From positions 5,208,001 to 5,272,000 of the forward strand of contig JASJZH010000006.1 in the NCBI GenBank assembly GCA_037178975.1: DNA of 64,000 nucleotides, in the 5' to 3' direction. This DNA comes from Oscheius tipulae (taxonomy: Eukaryota > Nematoda > Chromadorea > Rhabditida > Rhabditidae). Every line of letters starts with the position of its first letter. The first letter of the stretch is position 1. Both the position numbers and the translations under genes were made by a program. Positions 1 to 10,259 of the stretch are shown here, one piece after another. The notes beneath the pieces are model-generated. The model was given only the letters and a program-made list of their open reading frames with translations, was not told the origin of the DNA and did no database searches.

Positions 1-60
1 GGCATTGCTTATTTGTCATCTCGGGTCTCTTTTATATTTTCTTATCACTGTGTTAATTTG

Positions 61-69
61 TTTTTTCAG
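61..69 (+). promoter_or_regulatory. splice acceptor upstream of unc-60 start
   Basis: A TTTTTTCAG acceptor lies 44 bases before the unc-60 start codon at 114. It could be the acceptor of a 5' UTR intron or a spliced-leader trans-splice site; the sequence alone does not separate these. Confidence 0.5.
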
Positions 70-113
70 CTTTTCAAACTTGAACCGATAGCTTCCGACA
101 AACACGAGTTAAA

Positions 114-887
114 ATGGTAAGTGTCTATGTCATTTCTAGTCAAAACTAATCGCATTGTCTGAAAATAACTGAAAGGGAACTTATTCTGTCTTGCATGTGA
201 GTGCAGTGCTGCGTGTTTCAGTCGTCTTCTGGAGTCGCCGTCAACCCCGAGGTGCAGTCCACCTTCCAGAAGCTCAGCGAGGGCAAAAAGGAGTTCCGAT
301 ACATCATCTTCAAGATCCAGGTAACATTCATAACATTTGTTTTTCCAACAAAAGAACTTTTCTAGGAGCGCGAGGTAGTTGTCGAGACTGCGGTTAGCCA
401 AGAAGACCTTGGACTTACCGGTGACGATTATGACGATTCCTCTAAAACTGCCTTCGAGAAGTTTGTAGCCGACATCAAGGTTTTTCTGATTAAGCTTTGT
501 AAACATTAATTGCTTTTAGGCTCGTACTGAAGGCTTCACTGACTGTCGTTACGCTGTCTTCGACTTCAAGTTTACTTGCTCTCGTGTCGGAGCCGGTACC
601 TCCAAGATGGACAAAATTGTCTTCCTCCAAGTGTGAGTTTTCATTTTGTTTACTGTCATACAAAAATTTTAGCTGCCCTGACGGAGCTTCAATTAAGAAG
701 AAGATGGTGTACGCTTCTTCCGCCTCCGCCATCAAGACTTGCCTTGGTACTGGCAAGATCCTTCAATTCCAGGTTTGGCGTCTCATTAATTTTTTTTTAT
801 TCCCAATAATTTTAGGTTTCTGACGAGAGCGAAATGGCTCACAAGGAGCTTCTGTCCAAACTCAGCGAGAAGTACGCCGACAACTAA
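114..887 (+). CDS. unc-60: ADF/cofilin, UNC-60A-type isoform
   Basis: Actin-depolymerising factor of the ADF/cofilin family: it binds actin monomers and severs filaments in the cytoplasm. Exons by hand: 114-116, 222-320, 366-479, 520-632, 673-772 and 816-887, all in phase, giving 166 residues, the normal size of the family. The first exon holds only the initiator ATG. The protein begins MSSSGVAV and carries the family actin-binding segment around KMVYASS and the ending VSDESEMAHKELL. In C. elegans unc-60 also shares a one-codon first exon between two isoforms, and this copy matches that UNC-60A form closely. A poly(A) signal follows at 1125, before the exons of the second isoform. Identification rests on remembered C. 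elegans sequence and is firm. Confidence 0.95.
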
Positions 888-1880
888 ACTGTCTTCGATC
901 CTCACGGAGCTGCTTGCGTTTCAATTAACCCAATATCCGTGTTTTATCTAACGAGGTTGCTTTGTGTCTCTCATGTATAATGCCCTCTACTCAAAATTTT
1001 CGTTTTTCCAAGCAGACGAGTATCGTCCTGGGTCTAAATAGGTGCATTCTTTTGTGCAGTTTTTCTTCCTTTTGAGTGTTTCCTTAACCAAAGGATTGTT
1101 TCTCTGTCACGCTTCTTCTTTTCCAATAAACGTGTTGCATGAGTTGGCGTGATTCAACCAACTAATCGACGTAGTTCATTGGACACATAGACACAAATGT
1201 TTGCACAAAGTGCATTTGCAGGCCTCCGGAGTTAAGATTGACGCTTCGTGCAAGAATGCCTATGATCTTCTCCACAATAAGCACCAGCACAGCTACATCA
1301 TCTTCAAGGTTTGTTGGTTCCCTATCTTTCCCAGTCATAGTTCCCGTTCCACCCTTTTTCACGATATTACACTACCTAGATTTGTCACTTGTCCTACTTT
1401 TGCAAAAAGCACAATATCAGAGCGAAATTTTAGATTGACAAGGGAGACACCTGTATCGTAGTCGAGAAAGTCGGTGAGAAGAACGCTCCTTATTCCGATT
1501 TCGTTGAAGAAATGAAGAAGTGCGTTGAGGGAGGAAAAGAATGCAGGTAGAAAAAAAGGAATTCATTTTGACCGGTTCCGTTTAGATATGCCGCTGTCGA
1601 CGTCGAGGTTCAAGTTCAACGCCAGGGAACAGAGGGAGGAAGCAAGCTGAACAAGGTCGTCTTCGTTCAATTGTATGGGTTTTTATTATGTTTTAAAAAG
1701 CACATTTTGAGCTGTCCCGATGATGCTCCGGTGCGCCGGCGTATGCTCTATGCTTCCTCCGTCCGTGCCCTGAAAGCCACCCTCGGCTTGGAGTCCCTGA
1801 TGCAGGTTCAGGCCTCAGAGCTGTCCGATCTGGATGAGAAGGTTATCAAGCACGAACTCATGAGTCATCAGAGGGCTTAA
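114..1880 (+). CDS. unc-60: ADF/cofilin, UNC-60B-type isoform
   Basis: Second ADF/cofilin isoform, made by splicing the shared ATG exon (114-116) to a downstream exon set: 1222-1308, 1434-1546, 1586-1672 and 1712-1880, giving 152 residues. The protein starts MASGVKIDASCKNAYD and contains APVRRRMLYASSVRAL, typical of the muscle isoform UNC-60B of C. elegans, which organises actin in body-wall muscle. The whole UNC-60A coding region and its poly(A) signal lie inside the first intron of this isoform, so splicing and 3' end choice must be mutually exclusive. The acceptor before the last exon is TTTTGAG rather than the usual TTTCAG or TTTTAG, but the reading frame and homology fix it. Confidence 0.93.
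1125..1130 (+). terminator. poly(A) signal of the UNC-60A transcript
   Basis: AATAAA lies 238 bases after the UNC-60A stop and about 90 bases before the first UNC-60B-specific exon. It would end the short transcript, so its use or avoidance probably decides which isoform is made. Confidence 0.6.
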
Positions 1881-2220
1881 AGTCCGCTCCCATTTCCTCC
1901 TTAGCACCGCAAGTGCTTTTTAATCTTATAAAGTACATGATTGCATCCCCATGTTGTACTGTAATGATCCTTAAATGGTCCAACGACGGGCAGAATCACT
2001 AAACTAATTTTGTGTGTGCGTGCTCAAGTAAAGATGTTCATAAAGCTATTCTTCCTCTAAGGGTGTTAAGAGACCTTCTAGTCGTTGACCGCTTGTGTCA
2101 AAAGTTAGACAAACAGTGCGAAATGATAGCTAGAGCGCCTGCCATCCCAGTTAAAGTAATGGACACCGGTTTTCGGGGGTCAACTGTAACAGTGCAAGAA
2201 CTACCAACCCAGTATATGGC
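1881..2220. other. intergenic, unc-60 to astacin
   Basis: About 340 bases with the unc-60B 3' UTR and the leader of the next gene. An open frame at 2012-2239 crosses it but has no splice support or recognisable protein. I see nothing else. Confidence 0.5.
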
Positions 2221-4386
2221 ATGGACGCCAAGCTACTAGTCTTCCTAATACTCCTGTATATATTTGCACTATCCGAATGTAAACCTAAAGGACTTGTTGA
2301 TTCACTTCTTGGAGGAAGAGGCGACGATAACGATGAAGGCGAAAGAGGACGTACTCGTGATAGAAGTCCTGCAAGGGAAGGCTCCGAACGTGGAGAAGAG
2401 GGAGAACGAGGCAGAGGAGGTCGAAGGAACAAGAAGAGAGGTATGTTTGTAGCATAACGATTTACTAAAGTATCTTCTTCAGAAAAGAAGAAGGACCTTC
2501 TTGAAGATCTTTCGGTAGCAATGCTAGTTTCATCCTCTCAATGTTTATTCTAGGGGCTAACTGGTGGTCTTCTCTCGCAGAAAACATGGGCCAAGCAAGC
2601 CCGCAAATTCTGCAGAAGATTCCCTGGACATCCGAAATGCCGGTCAGTTTCCTAAATTTGCCGTAACCTAGTGTTACACGATAAATAAGCCATTCTGCGC
2701 AGTTTTAGCTGTAAGCAGACCACAAACTGATGCTAACTTTTAGAGGAGGAGTTACACCATCCGCTTTGGAAATCGGTTCTCTTCTCGAGTCGGTAAAGGC
2801 CGATAGGGGAAAGTTCTTGCCCAGAGTACGCAAGATCAGAATAAAAGATCCCCTGGAAGGTGTTTCTGCTGATCTTGTTGAGCAGACGAAAAAACTTCGC
2901 AAGCATTTTGGAGAAATCGATCCTGATAATGTGAAGAAGATGAAAGGGATCTGTAAAAGAAGAAAATGCAAGGAACAGGATGAGAACACCAAAGCCAAGA
3001 AGGAGATTGTACTGAACAAGATATTCGAATTTGAGAACAATGTCACTGGAAAGGATACATCTGAGCAAATTCAGTTGAGGATGGACCGAACACTACAAAT
3101 CAAACAAGCTCTTTTAGAAAAGGCTAACATGACCGATGAGGTAGGTCTGAGCCGTTTTTAACAAAAAAGTGTTTTAGGTAGTAGCAGCTGACGATGGCGT
3201 TTTCGATAAAGATCTTCTGCTCACTGAGGAACAGCAAATATATTTCTTGAACCGCTTGGATCAAGGTGGTGTTGGCACTGATGAAGCTCCACCTCCGCCA
3301 CTAGACGACTCTGATTCTGAATCTGACTCCGAGTCTGACAGTGAGGGAAGCCCTGCTAGAAGTAGACGGTGTGTTAAATTGTACATTCAGAAACAACGAT
3401 TGCTTTAGAGCGTCGATTTTTTTCGAGGAGCAGATCATTCAAAAGTGGGACCTCTCTCAGCCAATCCCATACAAATTCGATGAGTCTCTGGGTAAGTTTC
3501 TTTTGTTTTGCAACCTCAATCTTTTTAGAGGAACTTGACAAAAATGATGTTCGCGGTGCTCTCTCGGAGATTCAAAGCAAGACTTGCATCCGATTCGTAT
3601 ACAATCCTAATGCACAAGGTTATCACCTGAACTATATTAGGGTTGACAGTCCCACATTGTAAGATTCCTGCAAATTTCTAATCTCTTTTTAGTTGCGGTC
3701 TGTCGTATGTAGGAAGAGCTAGTCCTGCCAACCCAATCTACCTCAGTTTCCAATGTGGCAACGTAAAATTCAGAAAATACAAAAAACAATGCTTATTAAG
3801 GGACGAGGAGTCGCTGTCCATGAAACTATGCATGCCTTAGGAGTTGCTCATCAGCATCTCAGAATGGATCGTGATCAATGGATCACAGTTGACTGGACCA
3901 ATATCAACCCGCAGTACTATGATACCTTCGCGGTTTCCGACTCGAAACTATACACGAGGTAATCAACGTTCAGTCTATACATACACCAACTCTAGCTACG
4001 GAGTAACCTATGATTATGGCAGTATCATGCACTATAACGCCTACACAGCCGCTGTCGACATCAGCAAGCCTACCATGATCCCCAAGGTTTTAGCTTTGTA
4101 TTCTTATAAATCGTATCTTTTAGACAAACCCAGCACAAAATCTCCCCATTCTTGGTCAAAGATCTGCCATGAGCGCGAACGACGTTCTAATTTTGAAGAA
4201 AATGTATTGCCAACCAGGTTGAGGCGTTCGATAAAAACTGTTTTTAATGAAACACTTTCAGGTTGCAAAGATAACAACGTCTTCTGCGGCGCTTGGGCCC
4301 TGAAAGGACTTTGCACTGCTCCTGCAAACGCCGGCTACCTAAAAGTCAACTGCCAAAAGAGTTGCAACCTATGTGCATCAGGATAG
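2221..4386 (+). CDS. astacin-family zinc metalloprotease with ShK domain
   Basis: Secreted zinc endopeptidase of the astacin (NAS) family. Twelve exons (2221-2440, 2483-2514, 2581-2642, 2744-3140, 3178-3368, 3409-3491, 3529-3658, 3693-3762, 3801-3958, 3996-4086, 4124-4217, 4262-4386) join in phase to 550 residues. Order of parts: signal peptide (about residues 1-20), a charged Arg/Gly/Glu-rich stretch, a long propeptide with the segment ARKFCRRFPGHPKC, an acidic Ser/Asp/Glu run before a basic pair, then the catalytic domain. It shows the zinc motif HETMHALGVAHQH and the Met-turn region SIMHYNAYT, followed by a C-terminal six-cysteine ShK domain (last 45 residues). No EGF or CUB domain is present. 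Nematode relatives act in cuticle remodelling or digestion; which NAS number this matches I cannot say. A poly(A) signal AATAAA is at 4395. Confidence 0.9.
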
Positions 4387-4725
4387 TTTTTAGCAATAAA
4401 TATCTTTGCATCAATTTTCCTATTTTCCTATTTATTACATCACGAAAACTTCTTTTCGCCATTTCTGAGGTTTTGTTGGGTATCCAAGTGACAAGAAAAC
4501 AGCCATAATATTGTCTGAAACACTTTTATTTGCTTAAATAGTGCACTTTTATCGACGCAGTAGCTGCAATAAGCGCGCCCCATTGTTAATCTACACGGAT
4601 CTACTGTTGATAATAAATCCATTCGGCGCTTTGCTCAATACTATTTCAATACAAAAACTCGTCCTTTTCATTCTGAAATGATCGTTAAAGTGAAAATGAA
4701 CTTTTCCAGGTTTCTACCTCATTAA
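4387..4725. other. intergenic, astacin to first acyltransferase
   Basis: 339 bases. It holds the astacin poly(A) signal (4395-4400) and, at 4701-4709, a CTTTTCCAG acceptor 16 bases before the next ATG, a likely trans-splice site. Confidence 0.5.
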
Positions 4726-6188
4726 ATGTTGGGTAAGGCGACCGGAGTCGTCTTTGCTCTGCTCATATTCATCTCTTCCCTTCTTGGCTCCGTCTTTCTG
4801 CTTTTCCCATACACTCCGCTTGCAAAATTCTTCCCCAAACAATGGAGATTTGTGGCCGATCGATTTGTGGGCCTGTGGTTGACCTTCCCAGCCGTAAGTT
4901 TATACGGGCATTTATTTTTACTTTGTTCTCGCCTTTCGACCCTGAACCTTTAGGCACTTCTTGAGAAGCTGTTTGGCTGCCAATTTCGCGTGACTGGAGA
5001 CCTTATCAAAAAGGACAAGGCTGCTCTCATTATTATGAACCACCGGACCAGGTGCACCTTTCTATTTTATTTTTTGACTTACGTTTATTGAGGCTTGACT
5101 GGCTGTTTCTATGGAATGCTCTCTATAAAATGGATCCTTGGCTGCTAACTACCGAGAAAATATCTCTCAAGGTAAAAATTCACTAATGTTTTCCTGAAAT
5201 ACCTGGTTCAGGCAGATTTGAAAAAGATACCTGGAGCCGGATGGGCCATGAGCTGCGCCTCTTTCCTCTTTCTCAACAGAAAACTGGTATCGGATAACAG
5301 TGTAATACAGCAAATTATCGAGTATTACGCTGGCTGTGGCTACCGCTATCAGGTTTGCCACTTTTTGTGTTTATGTTATAGACAAATTAAGATGTTGCTA
5401 TTTCCCGAAGGAACCGACCGTGGAACTAGAGCCACCAATCTTAGTCATGAGTTTGCCGACAAGAATAGTCTCTCCAGATATCATTATACTCTTCATCCAC
5501 GAACAGCTGGATTTAACTTGCTACTCAATAAGATGGAAGAACGTAAGCAATACCTTTTGCTTTTCACCTGTATTGCAGTAAACTACATAGACTGTGTCTA
5601 CGATATCACTTTGGCCTACAATGACGAGAAAGAAATTGTTCAATCCGAATTGGATATGTTGAGGGAAGGAAAATTGCCAAAGGTAGCCGTAATTAGACTG
5701 TTTGAAAATGATATTCATGTTTAGTTGATGCACTTCGATGTCAAAGAGTATCAAATAACTGAACTACCGAAGGACGAAAAAGGACGCTCAGAGTGGCTGA
5801 ACAAACTGTGGAAGACGAAAGAAGATCGTCTTCGAGAGTGAGTTGCAATCATAAAAATTGCACTATTTGTTTGTTCAGGTTCTATGTAGAGAAAAAGGGT
5901 GAACTGACTCCCAGTGGAGCCAAGCATGTCTGGCCTGTGAGTAAACCTTTATTATTTATGTTTGGTTTTAATTTGCAGATAGAGACCCAGGGAGTCGGAT
6001 ACACTCTTGGATTCTCCTTCTGGGTCGTTGGAAGTCTCGTATGGATGCATTTGATTACATCCTTCCTCCCTGTACAAATTTTCGTAGTTTTAGCCACCAT
6101 GTTCTTTGTTTACACGCTAAGATCCTATGGAGGTATCGAGTTCCTCATCATCAAATGGTTCCGAGAACACACACAGAAGAATAACTAG
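4726..6188 (+). CDS. lysocardiolipin/LPA acyltransferase (LCLAT1 type), copy 1
   Basis: Membrane acyltransferase of the PlsC family, LCLAT1/ALCAT1 branch (C. elegans acl-8/-9/-10 group). It transfers an acyl chain to a lysophospholipid and probably sits in the ER. Exons 4726-4893, 4954-5051, 5093-5171, 5212-5352, 5392-5542, 5579-5682, 5725-5837, 5879-5936 and 5979-6188 give 373 residues. There is an N-terminal hydrophobic segment, the catalytic NHRTRLDWLF block (NHx4D), the motif FLFLNR, the substrate motif FPEGTDR, and C-terminal hydrophobic segments ending near SYGGIEFLIIKWF. The second copy at 8053 has the same exon pattern around FPEGTD, so the two are a tandem duplication. Acceptors before exons 3 and 5 (ATTGAG, ATTAAG) are weak but required by frame. 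Confidence 0.9.
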
Positions 6189-6529
6189 ATTTCTAGTTTT
6201 GTTGTGATTGAAAGGATCTCATGCTAGTATCCCTTTTAGAGATTGTTGTTCTTGTTTTGCTCAGTACAAGCTCCCATTCTAGTCCCTTAAACGAAGCTGT
6301 GCCGGTTGTCATATATTTCCTATCAACAAAAGGCTATATTTCACTTATATGCTATTCTTTACGTGGATCCGATTCCATGAAATTCCTTTCCCACTTTTGT
6401 GATCTTAACAGCGTTGGGTGAGCGTTTCTATGGAGACCACAACAGAGCAGGGCGCGATCAATTCTTCATTAGTTTCTGTTACCTTGTTGTCACTCTAGTC
6501 AAGTTAACTTTCAGGTTCAAATTATCTAG
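6189..6529. other. intergenic, acyltransferase copy 1 to small gene
   Basis: 341 bases. An AACTTTCAG acceptor at 6505-6513 lies 16 bases before the next ATG and is a likely trans-splice site. Nothing else recognised. Confidence 0.45.
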
Positions 6530-7285
6530 ATGAGCGAGGCGAAAGAGCCTGTGATCGAAGCCCCCGACGATATAGCCGTGAGACAAGTGGTGAAGGACCT
6601 CGTGGACGATGTTACCATGTACCTAGACATCAGCGATGGTCAGCTTTTTTAAATTTTGTTATAAAGTTATATCTAGATCCGCCAGAAACAAAAAGAAGAA
6701 GAACCGACAGCTCTGACAAGGATCCTGTTGGGTGGAAACAAGTCCTGAAGCCCTACGTTGATAATGCAACGGTGCGCGCTACAACTCGGCAAGAACCAAC
6801 TGTGCCCGGAGTCTTCTTCGACATGAACAGCATACAATATGTCCAAGCTGCTCCTATGGTATTCCTGGACGAAGGACCTATACCTGTCGAAATTTTGGAT
6901 AATGACAGTCCAGAAGCCAAGGTAGTTTATATATTTATTATCTAGTTCAAAATGCTCAAAAGTCTCTGTATGTGTCTGAAGCCATTGTTGCAACTAGTGT
7001 ACACTATTTTTTTTGCATAGTAATTGTTCGCAAGTCAAGTCAGTTTGGGAGATAGCTTCGTTGGGGGAACGTTGCGCCTGTCACGGCAGACTGAGTAGAA
7101 CATCATCTACCTGTCACGAGCCCCAAAGAAGCATCAGTCACACTTGTCGTTTTAAAATATCGCTATTTCAGCTGCTACATGAGCAACTGATCCAACACAT
7201 AGAGAAAGTAAAGGCTAGACTGGAAGAGCATGAACTGCGAAGTGAAGAAGAGAGCGACAGTGTTGCTGGACCTTCTGTTATGTAA
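6530..7285 (+). CDS. small acidic protein of unknown function
   Basis: Not recognised. Three exons (6530-6638, 6677-6921, 7172-7285) join in phase to 155 residues, with good donors and acceptors and a trans-splice-like acceptor just upstream. The protein is acidic at both ends. It has a basic patch TKRRRTD near residue 43 that could be a nuclear localisation signal, a central region around VGWKQVLKPYVDN and VFFDMNSIQYV, and a charged C-terminal helix (LIQHIEKVKARLEEHEL) that could form a coiled coil. No signal peptide or membrane segment. It lies between the two tandem acyltransferases on the same strand, with no evident functional link. The conserved-looking core suggests a real nuclear or chromatin-associated protein, but that is inference. 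Confidence 0.75.
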
Positions 7286-8052
7286 TGTGAGCGTATCCTA
7301 TATGGATTTTTCCTGATTCCCTTTTTAGTATTAGCAAAAGCTGGCATTTACTTCCTTTTTGAGCAGATAAGTACGTGTTAGAACTTTTATGTGTACATTC
7401 CATACGAGCTGTGCTCGGTGCACCCTGGTTAACGTTTTCTTGCTGGTAAGTAAGTCGTATTTCTTTTATCCTCTGGTTGTTATGAAATAAATTTTGATTC
7501 CAAATGTTTTCAGCCCAAGGAAAGTGTAATACTTTTTTAAATACTATTGCAGCATGTCTCACCTCTCATGCATGACATCTTCCACCCTTTTCGTCTCTTC
7601 TGCTACTGTAAAAGCGTAGATCAGACGCATCGCTCCCAGATTAACAGTCGGCTTAGTGTGAATCTAGACTTTCATGATACATCACTTTCTTATATGCCAT
7701 TTCTGCGTTCTATTGTATTCTTTGTGGCGTCGCATAGCCAGCATTTTTTGGCAGTTTTTGTTTTCCATTTCGATTCTTTCGCGTTCGTTCAGTTCCCAAG
7801 AGAAAACGCAGTTCGCCGTAATTACATTTGCCTCATCCGACCATCACACTTTACCCATCCACTCTTGTCGCTCATTACTGGCATCTATTGATTTTTGTCC
7901 AGTAAGTCAAGGTCTGATCGCCGCTTTTCTGTGAAATGATTAATTGCTGCTTGATCTCTATTAATGCGAAACGCTAAAAGTTGGAAGTTTATTTCCCACG
8001 GGTGAGAAAGCATAATTATCGTTGCCTACAAACTTTAAAATCTTTCAGAGAA
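7286..8052. other. intergenic, no gene seen
   Basis: 767 bases, T-rich on the plus strand. Two open frames overlap at 7547-7934, but neither has splice sites, signal peptide or recognisable sequence. An ATCTTTCAG acceptor ends at 8048, four bases before the next ATG. Confidence 0.5.
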
Positions 8053-10259
8053 ATGGGGACAAACCTCGAGCCACCGGTTCTGGGACCAGGGCAGCCAGTA
8101 TGTACTCGACTCCGAGGATGGTGCTTCTCCCTTCTAATGCTCCTCTCCGCACTTTTCGGTATGTTTCTTAGAAATTGTTTTACATATGAATTACAGGTGC
8201 TATTTACATGATCACTCCGGTTATTCCACTGATTTTCTGGAACCCCAAACTGTGGAGAAAGCTCATGGACAGACTCGTCGGCCTTTGGGTAATTATGCCC
8301 GGAGCATTGATGGAGTACCTTTTTGGAACAAAGGTCAGCATTAAAGGAGATCTTATCGAGCACGACGAACCAGCTTTAATCATTATGAATCACCGCACGA
8401 GGTATGTGTTTGGTACTGCCATTCAAACAAAAGCGGTAAACTTAGACAACAGTCATTCATGGGTCTAAAACATGAAATTGCCTAATATCCTAGAATGGGT
8501 TTGTCAAGAAAGGTTCAGATTAAGTTTCACAGGTTGGACTGGCTGTTCTTCTGGAACGCTCTCTATCGAATGAACCCATGGCTCTGTACCTCCGAGAAAA
8601 TTTCAATGAAAGGCATTCTAAAATACGTCCCTGGAGCCGGTAACATTTTTTATATCTTCATTCAAATAACTTCAGGCTGGGCAATGGGAGCTAACTCGTA
8701 CATCTTTCTGGATCGTTCTTTTGAAAAAGATAAAATCAAGCTGGACTCGATGATTCAATACTACGCTTCGATAGGATATAACTACCAAGTTGGTGAATAT
8801 TTGTGATTTACTCTTTTGTTTTAGCTCTTACTTTTCCCGGAAGGAACGGACAAATGTCCTTTGGCCACAGAGAGAAGTCGAGTCTATGCTGAGAAGAACA
8901 ACCTTATCCACTACGACTATGTTCTTCAACCGAAGACCACTGGATTTGTACACATTGTACAGACGATGAGGCGTAGTGAGTTCCTTTGCGGCAAAAAACA
9001 TGGTGTAAGATACATTCCGGGAGCGGTCTTGATTGATAAGCTTTTGGTTCTCGCTTTACAATTCTCGTTGTACTCAACAACTCTTCGTCTTCTGCTCTTC
9101 GATTATGCTGAAAAAGAGTGCAAGCCGTAGTTAAACACCAAGAAGCTCATATAACAATCAGTCATATCAATCGTACATTGCGCAATATGCCACTCATCAA
9201 GGCGGCCTTTACACCGTTCATCAACTTACCAATCACTGCTGCTCTCTGGAAAACATGCAATGTAACAATAACAGATTACGCAACTTGAACCATGGCACAG
9301 CATGTTAGAATACCATATTTCACAATGAGAAAAGCCTTCCGGGGAGGTGGTAGACAACTGACAGCTCATCAACAACCCGTCGGCCTACTTGAAAGGAACG
9401 GGTATCCATTTCTCCCCGTTCCCCAGTGCCATTGTAACTTGAGGGTGGATTCCGCATAATAATGGATAACTGAACTATAGATCTTTTTCAGCCAAGTACA
9501 TCAAGTACCTTTACGATGTCACCGTGGCCTTCCCGGAAAACCTGGTACAGTCTGAAGTTGACATGGTCTGTCATGGTGTCTGTCCCAACAAGGTTCAATA
9601 CGAAGTTAGTTTTTCATACGTTTTATGATTCGCTTTTCTATTAGGTACGGAAAATCCCAATTGATGCTCTCCCATCTGACGATGAAGGCTTGGCTACCTG
9701 GATCAAGAAATTGTGGGCTGAGAAAGAAGAAAAACTTTTTCGCTACTACTCAAAGCCAATGGAACAACGGTCTTGGGACTCTTTCCCGGAGGAGTACAAG
9801 GTAATTTCCTAATTTTCAAGTTGCTGCGAATAGTGGACAAGCAAGATCGTTTAACTTGATGTATGTGAACGGTCCGAGATTGACATGTAAATGAGAAAAC
9901 TAGTCCGCGCAAAACTTGTACTTCTTCCCTTCAAACTTGAAGACTTTCCAGAAATCGGAACAGGCGCAATATATGCAGATATTGTGCATCATTATGTGGA
10001 TTTTTACCACAGGATTTTGGCTGACGGCGTTCTTCGAGGTTGGCTAATCTGTCTCGTCTCTGATTCGGGCGAAAAACTTCAGGTCACTTTTATGATGGTC
10101 TTTGCCGTAATCGCCGTATGCATCTTTGTCTTGATTGAAAAGACCTATGGTGGAATCGAATGGCTAGCCATACGCGAGTTCAACCGCAGTCGCACCGCCT
10201 CCTCCGACCCTGTGCCATTGGATCCGACCGGACGACTGCCTCGTCCATCTGAGGATTAA
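8053..10259 (+). CDS. lysocardiolipin/LPA acyltransferase (LCLAT1 type), copy 2
   Basis: Second PlsC-family acyltransferase of the LCLAT1 branch. Exons 8053-8158, 8197-8401, 8533-8639, 8676-8788, 8825-8975, 9492-9604, 9645-9800, 9952-10038 and 10083-10259 give 404 residues. It has an N-terminal membrane segment, catalytic NHRTRLDWLFFW, YIFLDR, FPEGTDK and a paired C-terminal membrane region ending TYGGIEWLAIREF. Compared with copy 1 it has an N-terminal extension before the first membrane segment and a polar Ser/Pro tail. The exon starting at LLLFPEGTD is 151 bases in both copies, direct evidence of shared ancestry. Its fifth intron (8976-9491) is 516 bases, far longer than its neighbours, and holds nothing I recognise. 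Confidence 0.88.

Noticed and set aside
66-506. 146-codon minus-strand open frame
   Set aside because: Antisense to the unc-60A exons; the plus-strand frame is an unmistakable cofilin.
2012-2239. 75-codon open frame before the astacin
   Set aside because: Crosses the unc-60 3' UTR and the astacin start, with no signal peptide, splice site or known protein.
7547-7934. two overlapping open frames as a possible secreted protein
   Set aside because: T-rich DNA gives hydrophobic translations by chance; there is no cleavage site, acceptor or homologue.
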